This document shows positions 58,152-64,000 of a stretch of DNA of 64,000 nucleotides, in pieces. Both the position numbers and the translations under genes were made by a program. Each line of letters starts with the position of its first letter. The stretch's first letter is position 1. Source of the stretch: Corynebacterium frankenforstense DSM 45800 (lineage in GTDB: Bacteria > Actinomycetota > Actinomycetes > Mycobacteriales > Mycobacteriaceae); contig NZ_CP009247.1 in NCBI RefSeq assembly GCF_001941485.1, positions 2,480,001-2,544,000 of the forward strand, read 5' to 3'. The notes below the pieces were generated by a model. That model did not search any database, had not been told where the DNA came from, and was given only the letters and a program-made list of their open reading frames with translations.

Positions 58152-58168
58152 ATACCCCCGGGGGGTAT
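58152..58168. promoter_or_regulatory. CsoR-type copper operator overlapping the copA promoter
   Basis: ATACCCCC-G-GGGGGTAT is a perfect 8-bp inverted repeat with a one-base centre, the classic C/G-tract CsoR box. It runs into the -10 TAAAAT (58168-58173), which is 7 nt from the copA ATG, so a bound repressor would block RNA polymerase. No csoR gene is in the window. Confidence 0.82.
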
Positions 58169-58180
58169 AAAATTCAGGGC

Positions 58181-60526
58181 ATGACGACAGCGCAGGCACC
58201 AGGACAGGACGCGAGCGCCCAGGCCCACATCGACCTGGGCGTGACCGGCATGACGTGCACGTCGTGCTCCAGCCGCGTGGAGCGCAAGCTCAACAAGCTC
58301 GACGGCGTGACCGCCAGCGTCAACTTCGCCACCGAGACCGCCGGCGTCGACTACGACCCGGGGCAGACCACCCCGGCCGACCTCATCGGCGTGGTCGAGA
58401 AGACCGGCTACGGCGCCTTCCAGCTCAGCGGCGCCGGCACCGGCGACGGCCCCGACACAGACTCGGACGGCGCCTCGGCCACCGCCGACGGCGCGGGGAG
58501 CGCCGCGGGCGCGGGCGCGACGTCGGCAAGCGGCGGCGGCACCGACGCGATCTCCCGGGCCCGCGACGCCCACGCCGACTACCTGCGCCGGCATCTCATC
58601 GGCGCGGCCGTGCTCAGTGTGCCCGCGGCGGTGCTCTCGATGGTGCCCGCCCTGCAGTTCGACCACTGGCAGTGGCTCGTCTTCGCGCTGGTCAGCCCCG
58701 TGTACTTCTGGGCCGGCTGGCCGTTCCACAAGGCGACGGTGACCAACCTGCGCCACGGCGCATTCACCATGGACACGTTGATCTCGCTGGGCACCACCGC
58801 CGCCTACCTGTGGAGCCTGTGGGCGCTCTTCCTCGGCGACGCGGGCGACCCCGGCATGCGCATGCACATGTCGGTCACCGCGCACGCCGGCGCCGGGATG
58901 GACGAGATCTACCTCGAGACCGTCGGCGTGGTCATCACGTTCCTGCTGCTGGGCCGGTGGTTCGAGACCCGCGCCAAGGGGCAGAGCTCCGCGGCGCTGC
59001 GCGAGCTGCTCGACATGGGCGCGAAGGAGGCCGCCGTCATCCGCGACGGGGTGGAGCGACGCGTGGCCGTCGAGGCGCTGCGCGTCGGCGACACCGTCCT
59101 CGTGCGCCCCGGCGAGAAGATCCCCATCGACGGGCGCGTGACCGACGGCTCCTCGGCCGTCGACGAGTCGATGCTCACCGGCGAGTCCGTGCCCGTCGAG
59201 GTCACCGCCGGAGACCAGGTCACCGGCGCCACGCTGAACACCTCCGGGCGCCTGCTCGTCGAGGTCACCCGCCTCGGCGAGGACTCCACCCTGGCCCAGC
59301 TGGGCCGCCTGGTCACCGCCGCGCAGGCGAAGAAGGCGCCCGTCGAGCGCCTCGTCGACCGCGTCACCCAGTGGTTCGTGCCGGCCGTCATGGCCGTCGC
59401 CGTGATCACGCTCGTCTGGCACCTGGCCGCCGGCTCCGGCACGGCCGACGCCTTCGCCGCCGCCGTCGCCGTGCTCATCATCGCCTGCCCCTGCGCGCTG
59501 GGCCTGGCCACCCCGACCGCCCTGCTCGTGGGCACCGGCCGCGGCGCGCAGCTGGGGCTTCTGATCAAGGGCCCCGAGATCCTCGAGTCGACCCGTCGCG
59601 TCGACACGATCGTGCTGGACAAGACCGGCACCGTGACCACCGGCGAGATGTCGCTCGACTCCGCGACCGGGCTCGACGGATACGGCGACGAGAACGCGCT
59701 GCGTCTGGCCGCCGCCGTCGAGGCCGGCTCCGAGCACCCCATCGGGCGCGCGATCGTCGCCGGCTTCACCGGCACAGTGCCTGCGGCCGACTCGTTCGCC
59801 GCCACCGCCGGCCACGGCGTGGAGGCCACCGTGGAGGGCCGCCGCGTGCGCGTGGGTCGCCCCGTGCGCGAGGAGCTTTCCGACGCCGCGTGGGAGCTGG
59901 TCGTCGCAGCCGAGGACGCCGGCGCGACCCCCGTGGCGCTCTTCGTCGACGACGCCGCCGCCGGCGTGCTGACGGTGCGCGACACCGTCAAGGGCTCCTC
60001 GGCCGAGGCCGTGGGCGCCTTCCGCGAGCTGGGACTCGAGCCGGTGCTGCTCACCGGCGACAACGCGGGTGCCGCCCGCGCGGTGGCCGGCGAGGTCGGC
60101 ATCGGGAAGGTCATCGCCGGGGTGCTGCCCGACGAGAAGGTCGGCGAGGTGGAGAAGCTGCAGGCCGCCGGGCGCACGGTGGCCATGGTCGGCGACGGGG
60201 TCAACGACGCCGCGGCACTCGCCACCGCTGACCTGGGCCTGGCCATGGGGGCGGGCTCGGACGTCGCGATCGAGGCCAGCGACATCACCCTGATGAACGA
60301 CGACCCGCGCTCGGCCGCCGACGCCATCCGGCTCTCACGGCGCACGCTGGGCACCATCAAGGGCAACCTGTTCTGGGCCTTCGCCTACAACGTCGCCCTG
60401 ATCCCGGTCGCCGCGCTGGGCCTGCTCAACCCGATGTTCGCCGGGATCGCCATGGCATTCTCCTCGGTGTTCGTGGTGAGCAACTCGCTGCGGCTGCGCG
60501 GGTTCCGCTCGGCCTTCGCCCGGTAG
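58181..60526 (+). CDS. copA: Copper-translocating P-type ATPase
   Basis: This 781-aa P1B-1 ATPase exports Cu(I). One N-terminal heavy-metal domain has [15 protein letters not shown] (Cys26, Cys29), followed by an Ala/Gly/Ser linker (about 85-130). The membrane CPC motif is [17 protein letters not shown] (about 433-449). The phosphorylated Asp480 is in [12 protein letters not shown], with TGESVP, SEHPIG and [10 protein letters not shown] in place. Eight membrane segments are expected. A leaderless start is predicted (TAAAAT 7 nt upstream), under the CsoR-type operator. Confidence 0.94.
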   Translation: MTTAQAPGQDASAQAHIDLGVTGMTCTSCSSRVERKLNKLDGVTASVNFATETAGVDYDPGQTTPADLIGVVEKTGYGAFQLSGAGTGDGPDTDSDGASATADGAGSAAGAGATSASGGGTDAISRARDAHADYLRRHLIGAAVLSVPAAVLSMVPALQFDHWQWLVFALVSPVYFWAGWPFHKATVTNLRHGAFTMDTLISLGTTAAYLWSLWALFLGDAGDPGMRMHMSVTAHAGAGMDEIYLETVGVVITFLLLGRWFETRAKGQSSAALRELLDMGAKEAAVIRDGVERRVAVEALRVGDTVLVRPGEKIPIDGRVTDGSSAVDESMLTGESVPVEVTAGDQVTGATLNTSGRLLVEVTRLGEDSTLAQLGRLVTAAQAKKAPVERLVDRVTQWFVPAVMAVAVITLVWHLAAGSGTADAFAAAVAVLIIACPCALGLATPTALLVGTGRGAQLGLLIKGPEILESTRRVDTIVLDKTGTVTTGEMSLDSATGLDGYGDENALRLAAAVEAGSEHPIGRAIVAGFTGTVPAADSFAATAGHGVEATVEGRRVRVGRPVREELSDAAWELVVAAEDAGATPVALFVDDAAAGVLTVRDTVKGSSAEAVGAFRELGLEPVLLTGDNAGAARAVAGEVGIGKVIAGVLPDEKVGEVEKLQAAGRTVAMVGDGVNDAAALATADLGLAMGAGSDVAIEASDITLMNDDPRSAADAIRLSRRTLGTIKGNLFWAFAYNVALIPVAALGLLNPMFAGIAMAFSSVFVVSNSLRLRGFRSAFAR

Positions 60527-60547
60527 GGGGCGCGGCGGCCGGTCGGC

Positions 60548-61237
60548 CTAGTCGGCCTGCTCCCGGCCAGCCTCGGTGTCGGTCCCCTCGGACTCGATGC
60601 GCTCGCTTGCCTCGCGGAGGATCCGCGCGATCCTGGCGAAGCTCTCCGGGTCGCGGCCATGGAACCGCACGGCCGCGACCAGGCGGTGGAGCTCGTGGCG
60701 CAGGGCGCCCGGGCCGGCCCCCTCCGCGCCCTCGGGGTCGCCGTAGGCGTCGAGGATCCGGGTCCACTCCGCGCGGTGCTCCTCGACGGTGGCGCGGCCC
60801 TCGTCGGTCAGCTCCGCGACCTTGCGGCCGCCGACGTTGCTGATGGTGATCAGGCCCTCGTCCTCGAGCAGGTTCAGCGTCGGGTAGACGGTGCCGGGAC
60901 TGGGGGTCCAGCGGTTGTCGGTGCGCTCACCGACCTCGGTGATCAGCTGGTAGCCGTGACGCGGCTGCTCCTCGAGCAGCAACAGGATCACGTTGCGCAG
61001 GTCGCCGCGGCGGGCCCGCCCGCCGCGTCCGCGCCCGCCCCGGCCGCCCCAGGGTCCCCGCGGGCCACCCAAGTCGAAGCCGAGACCGAAGTCACCCCGC
61101 CGCATGAAGCCCGGCGCACCCTGCCTGCCGACGCTGCGCCGGCCACGCTGGCCGAAGCGGCCGAAGCGGCCGAAACCCCCGAAGCCGCCGAAGCCGCTGA
61201 AGTCGTTGAATCCGTTGAAGTCGTTCGTCGCGTTCAT
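60548..61237 (-). CDS. PadR-family transcriptional regulator with Gly/Phe-rich N-terminus
   Basis: The 229-aa protein opens with an Asn/Gly/Phe/Arg-rich stretch (about 1-75; FNDFSGFGGFGGFGRFGRFG) that looks disordered and RGG-like. A PadR winged helix follows (about 76-150, RNVILLLLEEQPRHGYQLIT, TPSPGTVYPTLNLLEDEGLI) with a helical C-terminal domain (about 160-229). GGGAGA precedes the ATG. The promoter region carries four or five TAGCGATA half-sites, so autoregulation is very likely. The inducer and other targets are unknown. Confidence 0.88.
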   Translation of the reverse strand: MNATNDFNGFNDFSGFGGFGGFGRFGRFGQRGRRSVGRQGAPGFMRRGDFGLGFDLGGPRGPWGGRGGRGRGGRARRGDLRNVILLLLEEQPRHGYQLITEVGERTDNRWTPSPGTVYPTLNLLEDEGLITISNVGGRKVAELTDEGRATVEEHRAEWTRILDAYGDPEGAEGAGPGALRHELHRLVAAVRFHGRDPESFARIARILREASERIESEGTDTEAGREQAD

Positions 61238-61270
61238 GGTTCTCCCTTCGTGGCCGACACCCGCCGAACA

Positions 61271-61342
61271 TATCGTTATATATCGCTAGGAACGGCGTCG
61301 AGCGTATATCGCTAAGTATCGCTACGTCAAGACGTAGCGATA
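61271..61342. promoter_or_regulatory. Multi-site operator in the padR promoter
   Basis: The core is a perfect inverted repeat with 12-bp arms TATCGCTACGTC and GACGTAGCGATA and a 2-bp centre (61317-61342). Further TATCGCTA half-sites lie at 61307-61314 and 61281-61288, and TATCGTTA at 61271-61278. A TTGACG -35 (minus, 61334-61329) falls within the palindrome, and a TACGCT-like -10 lies near 61299-61306. Confidence 0.82.
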
Positions 61343-61449
61343 TCTTCAGTAAGTCACTCCCCCTGAGCTGCCCTTTCACCCCGACAGCACCCGGCCGCAC
61401 GTACCCGCCCCAGGGCACCGCGCGGCGTCGTCAAGCCCCCGACGAACCG

Positions 61450-62955
61450 CTAGCCGCGCGCCATGTCCACGAAGCGGGAGCACCGCAGCTGGTGGGCCAC
61501 CGTGATCGTGTCGATCGGGCCGCCGCGGTGTTTGGCCAGGATGATGTCGGCCTCGCCGGCGCGCTCGTTGTCCTTGTCCTGGGAGTCCGGGCGGTAGAGC
61601 AGCATGACCATGTCGGCGTCCTGCTCCAGCGAACCGGACTCACGCAGGTCGGCCAGCTGCGGGCGCTTGTCCGTGCGCGACTCGGGGCCACGGTTGAGCT
61701 GCGAGATCGCCACGACCGGCACGTCAAGCTCCTTGGCCAGGAGCTTGAGCTGACGGGAGAACTCCGAGACCTCCTGCTGACGGGACTCGACCTTCTTGCC
61801 CGAGCTCATCAGCTGCATGTAGTCGAGCACCACCAGCTTCAGGTCGTGCTTCTGCTTGAGCCGGCGCGCCTTGGAGCGGATGTCCATCATCGTCATGTTC
61901 GGCGAGTCGTCGATGAACAGCGGCGCCTCGGAGATGTCGCCGACGCGGTTGGCCAGGATCTGCCAGGCCTCCTCGTCCATGCGGCCCGAGCGCATGTCCG
62001 CGAGGTTGATCTCCGTCTCCGCGGAGAGCAGGCGCATGACGATCTCGGACTTCGACATCTCGAGCGAGAAGATCACCGAGGTCATGCCGTGCTTGATCGA
62101 GCAGGAGCGGGCGAAGTCCAGCGCCAGGGTGGACTTGCCCACGCCGGGTCGGGCCGCGACGATGATCATCTGCCCGCCGTGCAGGCCGTTGGTCACCGAG
62201 TCGAGGTCGATGAAGCCGGTGGGCACGCCCATGGCCAGGCCGCCGTTGGCGGTGATCTCGTCCATCTCGTCGAGCGTGGGCTGCAGGATGTCGGCCAGCA
62301 CCGCGTAGTCCTCCGCGGAGCGGTCGTTGTTGATCGCGAAGACCTCCTGCTGGGCCATGTCGACCACCGCGTCGACCTCGGCGCCCTCGGAGCCCTCGTA
62401 GCCGAGCTGGACCACGCGGGTGCCGGCCTCGACCAGGCGGCGCAGCGTGGCCTTCTCGTCGACGATCTCGGCGTAGTAGCGGGCGTTGGCGGCCGTGGGC
62501 ACCGACGAGATCAGCGTGTGCAGGTACGGCGCGCCGCCGACGCGGTCGAGCTCGTTCTGGCGGTCCAGGCGCCCGGCGACGATGACCGGGTCGATGTCCT
62601 TGGACTCGGCGAACAGGTCGATGATCGCCTTGTAGATCAGGGCGTGGGCCGGGTGGTAGAAGTCGTCCGGCGTGAGGATCTCGACGATGTCGAGCACCGT
62701 GTTCGGGCTGAGCAGCATCGCGCCCAGCACGCCCTGCTCGGCCTCGCGGTCGTGCGGGGGCTGGCGGAAGCCCGAGTTGCCCGCGCGCGAGTCGTCGAAG
62801 GCGGGCCCGCCGTACTCGGAGCGGCGCCGCCCGGGCGCCCCTGAGCGGCCGCGACCGCCGGAGCGCGGGAAGTCGTCGTCGGGCTCGGGCGGGGCCGCCG
62901 GCACCGGCGGCAGCGCCTGGTCGTCGAAGCTTGCCTCCGAGCTGGACGGGCTCAT
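61450..62955 (-). CDS. dnaB: Replicative DNA helicase DnaB
   Basis: This 501-aa hexameric helicase has a disordered Ser/Pro/Arg-rich N-terminus (1-65), the N-terminal DnaB domain (about 66-170, PPHDREAEQGVLGAMLLSPN), a linker, and the RecA-like ATPase. Walker A is ARPGVGKST (268-276), SLEMSK is the next block, Walker B is LVVLDYMQLM, and ISQLNRGPESR follows. No intein is present. AAGGAGA precedes the ATG. It is downstream of rplI on the same strand, separated by a region with DnaA boxes. Confidence 0.96.
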   Translation of the reverse strand: MSPSSSEASFDDQALPPVPAAPPEPDDDFPRSGGRGRSGAPGRRRSEYGGPAFDDSRAGNSGFRQPPHDREAEQGVLGAMLLSPNTVLDIVEILTPDDFYHPAHALIYKAIIDLFAESKDIDPVIVAGRLDRQNELDRVGGAPYLHTLISSVPTAANARYYAEIVDEKATLRRLVEAGTRVVQLGYEGSEGAEVDAVVDMAQQEVFAINNDRSAEDYAVLADILQPTLDEMDEITANGGLAMGVPTGFIDLDSVTNGLHGGQMIIVAARPGVGKSTLALDFARSCSIKHGMTSVIFSLEMSKSEIVMRLLSAETEINLADMRSGRMDEEAWQILANRVGDISEAPLFIDDSPNMTMMDIRSKARRLKQKHDLKLVVLDYMQLMSSGKKVESRQQEVSEFSRQLKLLAKELDVPVVAISQLNRGPESRTDKRPQLADLRESGSLEQDADMVMLLYRPDSQDKDNERAGEADIILAKHRGGPIDTITVAHQLRCSRFVDMARG

Positions 62956-63113
62956 CGCTCTCCTTTTCCCGGCCGCCCCCGCGGCCCTCGCACTGCTCCC
63001 CCGGACCCGCCGGCGGGCGGGCCCTCTGACGCCCGCAACATTACCCGTCGGGCACCCGTCGACATACCACACGGGCTCGCCGGCGCGGGTGGAAAATGCC
63101 TCACAGAGCGAAG

Positions 63114-63180
63114 TTATCCACAGATCGCTCCACAGGGGTTGTGCACAACTCCCCATCGGCCGAGACGCGCTTGTGGAGAA
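63114..63180. promoter_or_regulatory. DnaA-box cluster upstream of dnaB
   Basis: TTATCCACA (63114-63122, +), TTGTGCACA (63139-63147, palindromic with its neighbour base) and TTCTCCACA (63180-63172, -) lie within 67 bp. A fourth perfect box is 220 bp away at 63403-63411. All fit TTNTNCACA. Confidence 0.65.
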
Positions 63181-63526
63181 CGTGTGGAGCACGTGGGGAG
63201 AACTCGCCGCCGCGGCGGGCGCGACCAGGCCTTTCCATCATCAGTGCTGGTCAGAGGGTTTTGTCGGATATCTCACCCCCGCCGGACCACCCCCGCGAAC
63301 CGAGCCCGCGGCGGTTTGACGCGGCACACGGCAGGTGATAGGCGCCTGAAATCGCCGTGAACGAGGTGAAGAGCCGGTGAGCCGGCCCGTATTCATCCCC
63401 AGTTATCCACAGCCCCGCACAGGCGCGGGCGCCCCTGGCCCGCCCCAGGCCCGGCCCAGGCCCACCACACGGCCGCCACACGGCCGCCGGAGCGCCCGCA
63501 GACCACCCCGGGAAAGACCACGGCCC

Positions 63527-63561
63527 CCGACGCGTCCCATGCGGGATGCGGCGGGGGCCGG
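63527..63561 (-). terminator. Terminator downstream of rplI
   Basis: Inverted repeat GGCCCCCG / CGGGGGCC with an inner partly paired GCGTCCC-ATGC-GGGATGC. It lies about 50 bp beyond the rplI stop. Confidence 0.65.
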
Positions 63562-63612
63562 GTCTGCTGTTGTCGTTGGGCGCCTCAGAAGGCGCCGTCG
63601 TGCGCGCGCCAG

Positions 63613-64000
63613 TTAGGCGGCGACGACCTCAAAGTTCAGGTTCGCGGCGATGTCCGGGTGCAGCTGCACGCGCACCGTGTACTTGCCGGTGGTCTTGATC
63701 ATGGTCTTCGGCAGCTCGATGGCGCGCTTGTCCAGCGCGGGGCCGCCGACGGCGCGCACCGCGTCGACGATGTCGTCGCGCTTGACGGAGCCGAAGAGCT
63801 TGCCCTTGTCCGAGGTGCGGACGGAGACCTTGACGTTGTCGAGCTTGTCGACCTGCTCGCGGACCTCACGGGCGTGGTCCAGATCGCGGATGGCACGGGC
63901 CTCCTGGGCCCGCTTGATGCCGTCGATTTGCTTGAGCGCCCCGCGGGTCGCCTGGATCGCCAGGCTGCGCGGAAGCAGGTAGTTACGTGCGTAGCCGTCA
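63613..64000 (-). CDS. rplI: 50S ribosomal protein L9, C-terminal part (runs off window)
   Basis: The 128 visible residues (from DGYARNYLLPRSLAIQATRG) include the N-domain DGYARNYLLPR motif and the C-domain KLFGSVKRDDIVDAV and LPKTMIKTTGKYTVRVQLHPD, ending NFEVVAA. These are diagnostic of L9. The first 20 or so residues are outside the window. In actinobacteria L9 usually follows rpsF-ssb, which should lie upstream. Confidence 0.96.
   Translation of the reverse strand, partial: DGYARNYLLPRSLAIQATRGALKQIDGIKRAQEARAIRDLDHAREVREQVDKLDNVKVSVRTSDKGKLFGSVKRDDIVDAVRAVGGPALDKRAIELPKTMIKTTGKYTVRVQLHPDIAANLNFEVVAA

Larger units (their letters stand above)
62956..63612. other. rplI-dnaB intergenic region with DnaA boxes
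   Basis: This 657-bp gap contains no convincing ORF. It has perfect DnaA boxes TTATCCACA at 63114-63122 and 63403-63411, and TTCTCCACA on the minus strand at 63180-63172. TTGTGCACA (63139-63147) is palindromic and reads as a box on both strands. A G/C-rich hairpin (63527-63561) adjoins rplI. Confidence 0.6.

Overview
This window is a high-GC actinobacterial chromosome segment and almost certainly comes from a Corynebacterium. It holds a PGRP amidase with an LGFP repeat, an LCP cell-wall ligase, UDP-galactopyranose mutase, a McbR repressor nearly identical in sequence pattern to the Corynebacterium glutamicum protein, a heme-type HrrSA two-component pair, and many promoters that place a TAnnnT hexamer about 7 nt before the start codon (leaderless mRNAs). 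From memory, the order glf - secreted PGRP - glpK/serS - pheA - LCP - glpQ - pyk - ldh - msrA - sod - hrrAS - mcbR - uspA - rrn - GntR - copA - dnaB - rplI follows the right-hand end of the C. glutamicum chromosome. It has local insertions.

Layout. 1-7.7 kb: start of glf, the secreted PGRP, a 33-residue amphipathic peptide gene, and a minus-strand serS-plsC-glpK-HAD operon. 7.8-11 kb: septum-formation lipid-anchored/secreted protein plus zincin (+), phosphoglycerate mutase/pheA (-). 11.2-13.5 kb: a sulfur-carrier cluster (TusA-like, DsrE-like, and a TusA-like domain fused to a core cobalamin-independent methionine synthase). 13.5-17.4 kb: amidase, CPBP protease, LCP protein. 17.7-22.8 kb: a tandem array of five paralogous single-pass membrane proteins. 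Four carry an N-terminal J-domain-like module without HPD, and all five share an extracytoplasmic domain. I regard this as the most promising undescribed system here. 23-31 kb: DUF5926, glpQ, an atypical pyruvate kinase, ldh, an alpha/beta-hydrolase membrane protein and a HAD phosphatase. 31-39 kb: msrA/sodA, a membrane-cupredoxin protein, a scramblase/LURP-like protein, a LysR/MFS pair, DUF6474 and an Lsr2-type nucleoid protein. 39-48 kb: hrrAS, a DUF2020 lipoprotein, a class E sortase, a YidC paralogue, mcbR, a GlsB-like protein, uspA and an RluA-type pseudouridine synthase. 48.4-54.1 kb: a complete rrn operon on the minus strand (16S-23S-5S, no spacer tRNA). 54.1-64 kb: a short GntR regulator with its operator, a NYN-domain protein, PspA, thioredoxin, a copper P-type ATPase under a CsoR-type operator, a PadR regulator with a multi-site operator, dnaB, a DnaA-box-containing intergenic region, and the end of rplI.

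The genes are largely core housekeeping and envelope functions: mycolate/arabinogalactan wall, sortase, LCP, PGRP. Oxidative and metal stress genes are scattered among them (sodA, msrA, thioredoxin, copA, HrrSA). The clearly variable or lineage-specific parts are the 17.7-22.8 kb array, the sulfur-carrier/MetE cluster, and the short peptide genes. I saw no CRISPR array, IS element, prophage or tRNA. All calls come from reading the sequence; no database search was run.
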